From positions 1-64,000 of the forward strand of contig CAKSHC010000009.1 in NCBI GenBank assembly GCA_934456365.1: a DNA stretch of 64,000 nt, given 5' to 3'. Each line of letters opens with the position of its first letter. Positions within the stretch are counted from its first letter, which is position 1. Both the position numbers and the translations under genes were made by a program. Below the pieces are notes generated by a model that was not told the DNA's origin, made no database searches, and was given only the letters and a program-made list of their open reading frames with translations. Shown here piece by piece: positions 23,510 to 31,575 of this stretch. The DNA is from an uncultured Eubacteriales bacterium (GTDB lineage Bacteria > Bacillota > Clostridia > Oscillospirales > UMGS1783).

Positions 23510-24226
23510 TTATTCTTCTTTCTCCGCTTCCGGCGCCCTGCTGCCCTTGTCCTTGCCAAAAAGGCCCGCGATCATGTAGTAAAGCGGCACCGAAAAGAAA
23601 ACCACCCAGCCCGGATGCCAGAGATTCCAGAAAAACCCCAGGCAAAGATACGCCGCGATCGCCACCACCGGCCAGGCAAACCGGCGGGCGCTGCGCTGAC
23701 GGATCGCCGCCGCAAACGAGGTCAAAATCGGCCCCAGAAGCAGGATCAGCCAGCCCGGATGCCAAAGATTCCAAAAGAACCCCAGGCAAAGATAGGCCGC
23801 GATCAGAACAAGATGCACCACCGACGCAAACACATGCGCCTTCCCGCCGCGGCGCATCGCTTCGTGTGCCTGCCGTCGCGCCTCATGCGGCCCCAGATGG
23901 CAGGATTCCGTCGGGGTCTCCACATGAATGCCGACCGGCCCGATGTGCACGCTTTCCTCTTCGTTTTCCACATGGATCCCGTCAAACCCCACATGCACGC
24001 TCTCCTTCTTCTTGGCCGTCGTGCGCGCCTTGCCCGCCAGCTCGTCCAGGCTGATCCCATACAGATCGGCCAAAGCGATCAGATTATCGGTGTCCGGCGA
24101 GGCCTCGCCCCGCTCCCATTTCGAAATCGTCTGCCGGGACACCCCCAGCTTCTCTCCCAGCGCTTCCTGCGAAAGTCCCTGCTTTTTGCGCAGATCGACC
24201 AATCGACCCGCCAGTTCCAACGTCAT
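23510..24226 (-). CDS. XRE-family membrane-bound regulator with duplicated segments
   Basis: 238 residues. Residues 1-65 are a Cro/C1 helix-turn-helix (LRKKQGLSQEALGEKLGVSR, QTISKWERGEASPDTDNL). Two repeats of the form ESVHxGxxGIHVE follow, then a linker and two nearly identical membrane hairpins containing AAYLCLGFFWNLWHPGW. It is thus a DNA-binding protein fixed in the membrane, perhaps sensing envelope state. Target and signal are unknown. ATG 24226 has GGAGGAAAT ahead. It is monocistronic, upstream of the CPBP operon, and could regulate it. Confidence 0.88.
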   Translation of the reverse strand: MTLELAGRLVDLRKKQGLSQEALGEKLGVSRQTISKWERGEASPDTDNLIALADLYGISLDELAGKARTTAKKKESVHVGFDGIHVENEEESVHIGPVGIHVETPTESCHLGPHEARRQAHEAMRRGGKAHVFASVVHLVLIAAYLCLGFFWNLWHPGWLILLLGPILTSFAAAIRQRSARRFAWPVVAIAAYLCLGFFWNLWHPGWVVFFSVPLYYMIAGLFGKDKGSRAPEAEKEE

Positions 24227-24394
24227 ATCGGATTTCCTCCTTTGTTTTCTGCCCCTATTCTACCGAAAGTTTTCGCCCAAAACAAGCAATTTTCGTTTCC
24301 ATTTTCGCAACCTGCGGGTTGCAGCCCCCGCTTTTCGCCCATATTTGCCTTTCTGCGCGCCGCCGATCCGGCGAAATCGGTTTTTCCGGCAAAA

Positions 24395-24432
24395 AAGGAG
24401 CGCGGCCCCATCGGCCGCGCCCTTTTCTTTTT
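24395..24432 (-). terminator. Terminator of the LytTR/histidine kinase operon
   Basis: Minus strand GGGCGCGGCCGATGGGGCCGCGC-type stem followed by TCCTTTTTT. Confidence 0.85.
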
Positions 24433-25701
24433 TCAGAGGATCACCTGCAGAACAAACCAATTTCCCGCCACCGCAAACTGGCAGTTGCCGCCCAGGCGTT
24501 CCGCCGCGTAGCGGATGCTCTGCACCCCCACGCCGTGCCCGGCCTCCTCCGCCTGCGGCAGCCCATCCAGAAAACGGGGCGCGTGGGCAAAGGTGTTTTT
24601 CAAAGAAAGCAGCAGCTTCCCGTCGCGCAGCCGCAGATCCAGCCGCACCAGCCGCTCGCCCTCCGGCATCGCCGCCGCGGCGCGGACGGCGTTTTCCAGC
24701 GCGTTGGATAAGATCGCCATCAGATCCACCTCGGAGAAAGGAAGCTCCTCGGGCAGCTCCACCGTCGCCTGAAAATCGATCCCGTTTTTTTGGATCGTTT
24801 CCTCTCGTGCCGAAAGCACGGTGTTCACCAGCTCGTTTTTGCTGTATTTGCGCGGCGCCTGCCGGTCGGAGGCCTGCGTGATCTCCCGGATGAAGTCCTG
24901 CGCCCGCGAAACCTCCCCCTTTTCCAGATAGCCCGAGATCTGCGCTAAAAAATGGCGCATGTCGTGGCGCAGGATCGAGGTCGCCAGCTCCGAGCGCCGG
25001 ATCGCCGCCAGCTCCTTTTCGGCCTGCACCCGCTTCATCTCCAGAAGCTGCCCACGCTGCTGCGCCTCCTGCTCGGCCTCGTACTGGCGAAAGTATAAAA
25101 ACAGAAAAAGCAGATAGGCCATGCACAAAACAAAGCCCAGAAACTCCACCACCGATTCCATCCCCGAGGCCAGAAGATCGGTGTAAACGTTTACGGTGTA
25201 ATCATATAGGTAATACACAAAGGGCATCAGCCCCAGAATCAGGATCGACCCGGTCGACTTGCGCAAAAGCGCCGCCATCGCGTCGGCCACAAAAAGCAGC
25301 AGAAACACAAAGGTCCCCACGGTCACCGCAATGCGCACCGCATAATAAACCCATTCCCGCTGTGTCAGATTCCAAAGCGCCAGTCCCGTCCAGTTGCTGA
25401 TCTGGCAACACAAATAAGCCGTCAGAACCGCCAGCGCCGCCGCCGAAAAACGAAAGCGGTAGAAAAACACGAAGAATAAAATCAGCGGCAGATGGATGAT
25501 CAGAGGATAAAGCTTCTCGGTCATCGCCTCGCCGAACCCAAAGTAGCACAGCGCATTGATCACGCCTGCTGCCGCCGAGAAAAGAAGCAGGATCCACCGG
25601 TTTTTTCGATTCATCCGAATCCCCAAAAACGCTGCCGACACAAAAACCCCAAACAGCAAAATGCTTGCATGGTGCAGAAAGCGCAGAATCGTCAATTCCA
25701 T
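24433..25701 (-). CDS. GHKL-domain sensor histidine kinase (AgrC/NatK type)
   Basis: 422 residues. About six membrane segments fill residues 1-205. A cytoplasmic coiled region (YEAEQEAQQRGQLLEMKRVQ) leads to LRHDMRHFLAQISGYLEKGE with the phosphorylated His in an HDMRH box, then a GHKL ATPase domain with N box LSNALENAVRAA and G box GHGVGVQSIRYAAERL. This is the class that senses peptides or membrane state and pairs with LytTR regulators. ATG 25701 is used; the true ribosome site is probably GGGG at 25711-25714. It starts 4 bp after the response regulator stop. No agrD-like peptide gene was found nearby. Confidence 0.92.
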   Translation of the reverse strand: MELTILRFLHHASILLFGVFVSAAFLGIRMNRKNRWILLLFSAAAGVINALCYFGFGEAMTEKLYPLIIHLPLILFFVFFYRFRFSAAALAVLTAYLCCQISNWTGLALWNLTQREWVYYAVRIAVTVGTFVFLLLFVADAMAALLRKSTGSILILGLMPFVYYLYDYTVNVYTDLLASGMESVVEFLGFVLCMAYLLFLFLYFRQYEAEQEAQQRGQLLEMKRVQAEKELAAIRRSELATSILRHDMRHFLAQISGYLEKGEVSRAQDFIREITQASDRQAPRKYSKNELVNTVLSAREETIQKNGIDFQATVELPEELPFSEVDLMAILSNALENAVRAAAAMPEGERLVRLDLRLRDGKLLLSLKNTFAHAPRFLDGLPQAEEAGHGVGVQSIRYAAERLGGNCQFAVAGNWFVLQVIL

Positions 25702-25705
25702 CCCC

Positions 25706-26419
25706 TCATTCCCCAAACATCAACGCAAAATAAGCTTCCTTAAAGGCTCTGGCGTAGCCGCGCGCAATCGGGATCCGCCGCCCCGATTTGGTCACCACCT
25801 CGGTGGCGGAAAACCGATCCACCGCCGGTAGATACACAAGATAACTTCGATGACACTTGAAAAACCCGTTCTCATCGGTCAGGGTGTGCTCAAAGGAATA
25901 AAGCGGCTGCGCCGTCTCAATCTCCCTCTCGCCGCGCAGATGAAAAATCACCCGCTTGTTCTGCGCCTCGGCCACCTCAATCTCGTGAAGATACAGCTTC
26001 TGATATCCGAAAGACGTGCGCACCACCAGATTCTTCGGCTCCCGCTCCCGCACCGTGGCCGCCTCGGCCAAAACCGCCCAAACCTTCTTCTCATCCGCCG
26101 GCTTGAGCAGATACCCCTGCGCCCGCACATCATACGATTCCAAAGCAAATTCCGGCGACGAGGTCAGAAACACGATCCGCACCGCCGTATCCCTCGCCCG
26201 AAGCTCCCGGGCCGTGTCCAGCCCGTTGAGAAGCGGCATGAGAATATCCAGAAAAACAAGATCGATCCGCTCGCCCGCGCATAAGGATAAAAGCCCGTCC
26301 CCGTCCGCGCAGAGATGCAAATCCACCGGCACCCCGCTCTCATTTGACCAGCGCTCGATCATTTCCCTTGCGCTCTCCCGAAAGGCTAAACTGTCGTCGC
26401 ACACGGCAATTCTCAGCAT
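25706..26419 (-). CDS. LytTR-family response regulator
   Basis: 237 residues. The receiver domain (1-120) has the acidic pocket CDD near residue 8, the phosphoacceptor Asp in LVFLDILMPL (about 56), the Thr in IVFLTSS and Lys in YLLKPAD. Residues 135-235 are a LytTR DNA-binding domain (LVVRTSFGYQKLYLHEIEVA, RVIFHLRGE, FFKCHRSYLVYL). It should act with the GHKL kinase encoded 4 bp downstream. ATG 26419 has GGGGGAGG 5 bp ahead. A surface-protein gene is divergent from it and is the obvious candidate target. Confidence 0.94.
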   Translation of the reverse strand: MLRIAVCDDSLAFRESAREMIERWSNESGVPVDLHLCADGDGLLSLCAGERIDLVFLDILMPLLNGLDTARELRARDTAVRIVFLTSSPEFALESYDVRAQGYLLKPADEKKVWAVLAEAATVREREPKNLVVRTSFGYQKLYLHEIEVAEAQNKRVIFHLRGEREIETAQPLYSFEHTLTDENGFFKCHRSYLVYLPAVDRFSATEVVTKSGRRIPIARGYARAFKEAYFALMFGE

Positions 26420-26441
26420 CCGCCTCCCCCCTTTCCCCTCT

Positions 26442-26470
26442 ATGCTACCACACTTTCCCGCCCTTTGCAA
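26442..26470 (-). promoter_or_regulatory. Promoter of the LytTR/kinase operon
   Basis: Minus strand TTGCAA (26465-26470), 17-bp spacer, TAGCAT (26442-26447). Confidence 0.55.
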
Positions 26471-26540
26471 TCGCCCGAAAAGGCATTTCGCTCCCCAAAT
26501 TCGCCATTTCGCACCCTTCCCGTTTCGCCCCTCTCTTTTC

Positions 26541-26549
26541 TGCTACACT
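26541..26549 (+). promoter_or_regulatory. Extended -10 element for the surface-protein gene
   Basis: TGCTACACT fits an extended -10 (TGnTAnnnT) without a good -35. A -35-poor promoter beside a LytTR regulator would suit activator control, which is inference. Confidence 0.4.
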
Positions 26550-26589
26550 ATAAGAAGTTTTGCCCCTATCAAAGAAAGGAGTTCTTCTC

Positions 26590-28383
26590 ATGCTTCGTCT
26601 GAAAAAATTCTTCCGGTCGCCGCGCGCAGCCCGCGTCCTGGCCGCCCTTTCCTGCCTCGCGCTTTGTCTGGCGCTCCTGCCCGGCTCCGCCTTGGCCGAG
26701 GAAAGCTATGGCATCTCGGTGCTCGGCACCGCCGTCACCAGCGGAAATTGCCAAAATGTCCTCGCCGGCACCGAGTATTCCGGCACCATTTCCTACGATC
26801 CCGACACCCGCGTGCTCACGATGGATTCCGTTTCCATCTCCCGCGCCGCAACCCGTCGGAATAAGGTTCTCCTCATCCAGGAGGAAGGAGTCACCCTGCG
26901 CCTCGTCGGCGAAAATTCCATCACCGAAACCTCCAAAAACTCCAGCTTTGCGCTGACCGCCATCCAGGCCAAAAAGGACCTCGTGATCGACGGGGCCGGC
27001 AGCCTTTCCATCCAGGTCGGCTCGGGGAAATCCACGATCAAAGCCATCGACTGCACCGGCAACCTGACCGTAAAAGCCGCCGCCCTTTCTGTCCAGACCG
27101 GCAACAACCTTAAATCCGGCGACGGCAACTGCGCCATCTGGGTCAAAAACGGCGATTTCAGCCTCACCGATAACGCCTCCGTCACCGTCAAAACCGGCAC
27201 CGCCGCGAAAGACAGCTACGGCCTTTATATCACTGACCTCTTCCGTATGGACAGCGGCCTGCTCGTCGTGGAAACCGGCGACCGCACCACCACCTCTTCC
27301 CTCCTGAATAACGAAGCCGTCCTGGCCTTCGATGGGTTTGATATTCAGGGCGGCGAGCTGCGCGTCAAAGCCGGCAGCGCCCCCGGCGGCCTTTCCGCCG
27401 CCCTTATGACTACTTCTACCTCCGACCAGTCCGTTTGGATCGAAAACGCCACCCTCTCCCTCCAGACCGGCGAGGCCGATCATTCGATCCCGCTCTATTC
27501 AAACGGAACCCTTACCATCCTCGGCTCGAAAATCAATGCCTCCGGCGGCAAAGCAACAAACGATAGCCGCGCCATCAACATCGGCGATCAGGGCGGAAAA
27601 ATCCTCGTCAAAGACAGCACCCTCACCCTCACTTCCGACGAAGCGCCCTACAGCGTTCCTCTCTACACCGCCGACCTGGAAATTGAAAACAGCAGCCTCA
27701 CCGCCATCGGCGGCAAAGCCGGGCTGGAATCCTACGGCGTTTCCGCCCGCCGCTTCCTTCTGAAAAGCGGCGAGGTTTCTCTCACGGCGGGAGACGCCGC
27801 CGAATGGAGCGTCGGCCTTTGGACGGAAGATGCAGCCATCCAGGGCGGCAATCTGAAGATCGCTCTCGGCCAGGCCGAGGGGACCAACGCCATCACCACC
27901 GCTCCTACCTTCCCGGATTTCAAGGCCGTCATCCGCGCCGGCTCCTCTGAGGCCGACGCCGTCCCCGTCCTCAACCCGACGGAAGACACCTTCCTCAATA
28001 GCCTCTACATCGGCATCGTCCCCTACACCCATGCCCACGCCTGGTCGCAGACCTGGGAAAAGAACGAAACCCACCACTGGCACGCCTGCACCGCGGCCGA
28101 CTGCGACCTCACCTCTCCCGAGCAGATGGACGCCTACGAAGCCCACGTCTTCGATCAGAAGGTCGTTGACAAAGCCTATCTCATCAGCCCCGCCACCACC
28201 GAGAAAAAGGCCCTCTATGCCTGGTCCTGCGTCTGCGGAGCCGCCGGCGAGCAAACCTTCGAGTCCGGCGAGCTGGTCCCCGTCCCGCCGACGGGCGATT
28301 CCCTTCTTCTCTTCGCCCTTCCGGCCCTCGCTCTGGCCGGTGCGGGAGTCCTCCTCCTGCTGCGGCGCAGAAAATCTCTCTGA
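26590..28383 (+). CDS. Cell-wall-anchored beta-helix surface protein
   Basis: 597 residues. A Sec signal peptide ends in ALAEESYG (about residue 37). Residues 40-470 are repeats of the type (V/L)xTGxAxxSxxLYxxxxLxIxxS, a likely right-handed beta-helix of the carbohydrate-binding-domain-containing class. A module with HAHAWSQTWEKNETHHWHAC follows, a Clostridia surface motif rich in His, Trp and Cys. The C-terminus is a sorting signal: VPPTGDS, hydrophobic helix, RRRKSL, a variant of LPxTG. ATG 26590 has AAAGGAG 9 bp ahead. It is probably attached to peptidoglycan by sortase and exposed outside; the ligand is unknown. A strong terminator closes it. Confidence 0.9.
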   Translation: MLRLKKFFRSPRAARVLAALSCLALCLALLPGSALAEESYGISVLGTAVTSGNCQNVLAGTEYSGTISYDPDTRVLTMDSVSISRAATRRNKVLLIQEEGVTLRLVGENSITETSKNSSFALTAIQAKKDLVIDGAGSLSIQVGSGKSTIKAIDCTGNLTVKAAALSVQTGNNLKSGDGNCAIWVKNGDFSLTDNASVTVKTGTAAKDSYGLYITDLFRMDSGLLVVETGDRTTTSSLLNNEAVLAFDGFDIQGGELRVKAGSAPGGLSAALMTTSTSDQSVWIENATLSLQTGEADHSIPLYSNGTLTILGSKINASGGKATNDSRAINIGDQGGKILVKDSTLTLTSDEAPYSVPLYTADLEIENSSLTAIGGKAGLESYGVSARRFLLKSGEVSLTAGDAAEWSVGLWTEDAAIQGGNLKIALGQAEGTNAITTAPTFPDFKAVIRAGSSEADAVPVLNPTEDTFLNSLYIGIVPYTHAHAWSQTWEKNETHHWHACTAADCDLTSPEQMDAYEAHVFDQKVVDKAYLISPATTEKKALYAWSCVCGAAGEQTFESGELVPVPPTGDSLLLFALPALALAGAGVLLLLRRRKSL

Positions 28384-28388
28384 ACCCA

Positions 28389-28424
28389 TCGGGCCCTGCC
28401 TCCGGCAGGGCCCCTTCTTTTTCC
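28389..28424 (+). terminator. Terminator of the surface-protein gene
   Basis: GGGCCCTGCC-tcc-GGCAGGGCCC followed by CTTCTTTTT. Confidence 0.9.
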
Positions 28425-28426
28425 GC

Positions 28427-28455
28427 TTGACAAATCGGTCGGAATTATGTAAACT
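28427..28455 (+). promoter_or_regulatory. Promoter of the gene at 28495
   Basis: TTGACA 28427-28432, 17-bp spacer, TAAACT 28450-28455. Confidence 0.8.
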
Positions 28456-28494
28456 AATGAAAATCAGTCCGCACCCCGGAAAAAGGAGGAACCC

Positions 28495-29235
28495 ATGACC
28501 ACTCGTTTGGAAAAAAGAAGGCAGGAAGAGATCCAGCGCGCTTCCCGCATCATCTATGAAAGCGAAACGGCGAAATCGCAGGCGCCGCAGATCAATAGTC
28601 CCCTGCGCAGCCACGCCCTCACCGTGCCCGACGAGATCGCCGCCTGCAGCGGCATCGTTTTCTTCGGAAAGCGCATCCGCTCACTGGCCTTCACCACCGA
28701 CATCGCCATCATCCGCAACATCAATGCCGACGCCATCTTCGCCGTCTATCCCTTCACCCCCCAGCCCATCATCAGCGAAATGCTCATCCACGCGGCTGAC
28801 GTCCCGGTCTTCACCGGCATCGGCGGCGGCACCACCCAGGGCAAGCGGGTGATCCACATGGGCCAGTTTGCCGAAATGCAGGGCGCCTGCGGCGTGGTGG
28901 TCAATGCCCCCACGCAGAACCTCACCGTCCGCCGCCTGCGCGACGAGCTGGATATCCCGGTCATCGTCACCTGCCTCCAGTCCTCCGGCGTGGCCGAACG
29001 CCTGATCGCCGGCGCCAGCGTGCTCAATGTCGCCGCCGGGAAGGACACGCCCCGCGTCGTCGAGGAAATCCGCTCCCAGTATCCAAACGTTCCCATCATC
29101 GCCTCCGGCGGCCCGACCGGCGAAAGCATCTCCGCCACCATCCGCGCCGGAGCCAACGCCATCACCTGGACCCCTCCCTCCAGCGGCGAGGTTTTCCAGC
29201 GCCTGATGAATACCTACCGGGAAAACACCAAATAA
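28495..29235 (+). CDS. Conserved TIM-barrel protein of unknown function
   Basis: 246 residues, soluble. Internal strands AIIRNINADAIFAVYPFTPQ, ADVPVFTGIGGGTTQGKRVI, ACGVVVNAP, PVIVTCLQS, SVLNVAAGKDTPRVVEE and VPIIASGGPTGESISATI follow the beta/alpha-barrel rhythm, with ASGGPTGESI resembling a phosphate-binding loop. Homologues in Firmicutes are often simply labelled hydrolase; I know of no proven activity. The start has AAAAAGGAGG 6 bp ahead. It is a single gene between its own promoter and terminator, which suggests an independent housekeeping role. Confidence 0.8.
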   Translation: MTTRLEKRRQEEIQRASRIIYESETAKSQAPQINSPLRSHALTVPDEIAACSGIVFFGKRIRSLAFTTDIAIIRNINADAIFAVYPFTPQPIISEMLIHAADVPVFTGIGGGTTQGKRVIHMGQFAEMQGACGVVVNAPTQNLTVRRLRDELDIPVIVTCLQSSGVAERLIAGASVLNVAAGKDTPRVVEEIRSQYPNVPIIASGGPTGESISATIRAGANAITWTPPSSGEVFQRLMNTYRENTK

Positions 29236-29238
29236 AAT

Positions 29239-29275
29239 GGGCCGATCGATTGCAAAAATCGATCGGCCTTTTTCT
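29239..29275 (+). terminator. Terminator of the TIM-barrel gene
   Basis: GGCCGATCGATT-gcaaa-AATCGATCGGCC, a perfect 12-bp stem followed by TTTTTCT. Confidence 0.92.
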
Positions 29276-29282
29276 CCGCTTT

Positions 29283-29879
29283 TCAGGCAGCCTTTTCGGG
29301 CTTCTCCCGCAGAAGGATCGCTCCCAGAAGAAAGAGCCCCTGCCCCGCGGTGTTCACCCCTTCCGCCGCCCAGTTCATCGCCGGATCGGCAAAATCCTTG
29401 GAGGATAGATACCCCATCCCCAAAACGAAAACAAAGGAAAGAATAAAAATCGGAATGCAGGCAAACCGGCGCCGGCGCACCGACAGGATCACAAGCCCAA
29501 GATCCATCAGCAAAACGCCCAAAACCATCAGCCCGACAAAAATCATCGTCCCGGCAAATAAGGGCGGCGCCGCGTTCAGCCGCTCCCCCTGCCGGTGGAA
29601 AAGCATCGCCATCACCCCGCAGGCCGCCAAAACGAACCCCACCGTCTGCATGGGGAAAAAGCAGCGGTTGAGCGCTTCAAAATCGCAAAGGGAAAGCGCC
29701 ATCAGAAGCTTCCAGATCCCCTTGAAAAGCCCCGCCACAAAAACGGTGATCGTGCCCGCCGAGAAAAGCGCAAAGGCCCCCTTGCTCATCAAAGGATAAA
29801 GCTCGCGCTGCAAAAGAACGGCCGCCGCCAGAAAAAGCCCCACCGGGAGAAAATCAACCAAAGCCATCGGTAAAGACAT
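29283..29879 (-). CDS. Membrane protein of unknown family, end of the SDR/DUF1295 operon
   Basis: 198 residues with about six hydrophobic segments and a short basic linker (LSVRRRRFACIP). No catalytic motif is visible and I do not recognise the family. Spacing pattern is that of a compact helical bundle. ATG 29879 has AAAGGAG 6 bp ahead; it begins 13 bp after the DUF1295 gene, so it belongs to the five-gene operon led by tetR at 33029. It could be the membrane partner of the DUF1295 protein; that is inference from order only. Confidence 0.75.
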   Translation of the reverse strand: MSLPMALVDFLPVGLFLAAAVLLQRELYPLMSKGAFALFSAGTITVFVAGLFKGIWKLLMALSLCDFEALNRCFFPMQTVGFVLAACGVMAMLFHRQGERLNAAPPLFAGTMIFVGLMVLGVLLMDLGLVILSVRRRRFACIPIFILSFVFVLGMGYLSSKDFADPAMNWAAEGVNTAGQGLFLLGAILLREKPEKAA

Positions 29880-29892
29880 GCGGTTTCTCCTT

Positions 29893-30702
29893 TCAGTCCT
29901 TGTATTTTCCAATATGGTAAATCGGCAAAAGAGGGAAAAGAATCGGCGTGTGGTCGGCATAGGCGCGATATTCCGGATCGTCCCCGTAGCGCTTCTCCTG
30001 CCGCCGGTCCAGCCGCTGCGCCCCGTTGATCATGATATAAACCAGGCAAAGATAAGCCAGAGCCGCCGCGATCCATTGCCCCGCGCCCCGATACGCCGGA
30101 ATCCCGGCCACGAAAACGCCCGTCCAGAAAACGATCTCCCCGAAATAGTTCGGGCAGCGCACCATCCGGTAAAGCCCGCGCATCGCCACCCGATCCGGGG
30201 CCTCCCTTTTCTGCGCCGTCTTCTGATTGTCGCCCACCTGCTCTAAAATCAGCCCCAAAACCGAAATGCCGATCCCGATCAGGCACAAAGCCACCCCGCC
30301 CGTTTCCCGGTTGTAGTAGCGGAAGAAAACCGGCGTCAGCTGCGCCGTGTAAAGCACAGCCACCGAAAGCCAGATAACCAGCATCACAAAAAAGGGCATC
30401 TTTTTCTCACCGCCGGTGGCCTCCCGGAGCGTTTTGCGGTAAGCGGCGTTTTTCAGCTCCCGCGCCAGCAGAAAGCCCGAAAGCCGCGCGCCGTAAGCCA
30501 CGAAAAGCGCCGTCTGCAAAAAGAGCAGCCATTCCTGCCCGGCGGCCATGCTGCCCGTCAGAGCCAGGATCATCACCGCGATCGAACCGCCCGCAATGGC
30601 AAACCCGTAGCCGATCGACAGGAAATACACAAACTTGTAAAATCCTACCGCCGATAAAACGGCGCAGACCGAAAACAGGATCCATAAATATTCCCAGCCC
30701 AT
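29893..30702 (-). CDS. DUF1295 membrane protein (steroid 5-alpha-reductase/ICMT-like)
   Basis: 269 residues, about seven membrane segments. The C-terminal third reads GLYRMVRCPNYFGEIVFWTG, then YIMINGAQRLDRRQEKRYGDDPEYRAYADHTPILFPL. This is the DUF1295 pattern, shared with steroid 5-alpha-reductases and isoprenylcysteine methyltransferases, normally LxRYSRHPNYFGE; Cys here replaces the His. The family binds NADPH or SAM near that loop. The reaction could be reduction of a C=C bond or a methyl transfer. It starts 2 bp after the SDR gene, with AGGAGG overlapping that gene's end. Confidence 0.88.
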   Translation of the reverse strand: MGWEYLWILFSVCAVLSAVGFYKFVYFLSIGYGFAIAGGSIAVMILALTGSMAAGQEWLLFLQTALFVAYGARLSGFLLARELKNAAYRKTLREATGGEKKMPFFVMLVIWLSVAVLYTAQLTPVFFRYYNRETGGVALCLIGIGISVLGLILEQVGDNQKTAQKREAPDRVAMRGLYRMVRCPNYFGEIVFWTGVFVAGIPAYRGAGQWIAAALAYLCLVYIMINGAQRLDRRQEKRYGDDPEYRAYADHTPILFPLLPIYHIGKYKD

Positions 30703-30704
30703 GC

Positions 30705-31562
30705 TCAGCCCTCCTTCCGGAAGCTGTCGGCAATGTACTGCCGGAAGCTGTGGTCGCCGACCAGCGTGTCGCCCACCATTTCCTCAGTCAGCGTCCATTT
30801 GGAAAAGCGCAGGATGGCCTGCTTGCCATTTTTCCGGTTTTTGGGCAGATTGGCCAGCACATCGAAAAGCCAGGCCGGCGCGCGCTTGATCGCAGGCTCC
30901 TTGCCCGCCGCCGCAAAGCACATCCGCGCAATCTCTTCATACGACCAGGTTTCCTTGCCGCCCACATTGTAGGTCCGGTTCTCGTCCCCGATGTGGTCCA
31001 CGATAAAGGCCGCAAAATCCGGCGTGTCCACCACATTGGCATGCACCGGCTTCTTGCCCAGAAGCGTGACCTCGCCCTTCTCGATCATCGGCCGGAACAC
31101 CTTCACAATATCGTAGAAATATCCCGTCGGCCTGTGGATCACATAAGAAATCCCGCTCTTTTTGAGCTCCTCTTCAAAAAGATATTTCGCATGCAGCATC
31201 GGCACCTTGGGCGCCTGATCCGCCTTGATGACCGAGATGTAAACGAATTTCTTCACCCCGGCCCGCTGCGCCTCGTGCAGCAGGTTGAGATTGCCCTGAT
31301 AATCGATCTGGTAGTTGGTCACGGTCGCGCTCGTCCCGGTCAGCCCCACAGTGCTGATAACCGCGTCCGCCCCGTCGCAAAGCCCGGAAAGCGCCGCCGG
31401 ATCGGTCACATCAATCTGCCGGTAGGTATAGCTTTCCCGGTCCGCTCCCGGCACCTCCCGGTCGATCATATCGGCCGCAACCACCTCATAGCCGCTCTTC
31501 AGAAGCGCCAGAAGGATCTCGCTTCCGAGCTTCCCATAGGCTCCCGCCAAAACAACCTTCAT
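30705..31562 (-). CDS. NAD(P)-binding SDR-family protein (NmrA/atypical SDR type)
   Basis: 285 residues. The N-terminus MKVVLAGAYGKLGSEILLAL is a Rossmann loop of the atypical-SDR class (GxxGxxG as GAYGKLG). Later AVISTVGLTG, GVKKFVYISVIKAD, SYVIHRPTGYFYDIVKVF and ENRTYNVGGKETWSYEEIARM match NmrA-like epimerase/reductase proteins; the canonical YxxxK is replaced (LHAKYLFEEEL carries a nearby Lys-Tyr). It probably binds NADPH and acts as reductase or redox sensor. GGAGGGG precedes the ATG. It is central in the tetR operon, between the flavoprotein and DUF1295 genes. Confidence 0.88.
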   Translation of the reverse strand: MKVVLAGAYGKLGSEILLALLKSGYEVVAADMIDREVPGADRESYTYRQIDVTDPAALSGLCDGADAVISTVGLTGTSATVTNYQIDYQGNLNLLHEAQRAGVKKFVYISVIKADQAPKVPMLHAKYLFEEELKKSGISYVIHRPTGYFYDIVKVFRPMIEKGEVTLLGKKPVHANVVDTPDFAAFIVDHIGDENRTYNVGGKETWSYEEIARMCFAAAGKEPAIKRAPAWLFDVLANLPKNRKNGKQAILRFSKWTLTEEMVGDTLVGDHSFRQYIADSFRKEG

Positions 31563-31575
31563 GTTCTTCCCCTCC

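Noticed and set aside
24227..24432. Possible agrD-type peptide gene beside the GHKL kinase
   Set aside because: No short frame with a ribosome site, amphipathic helix and Cys/Pro core was found in this space or at 26420-26590.
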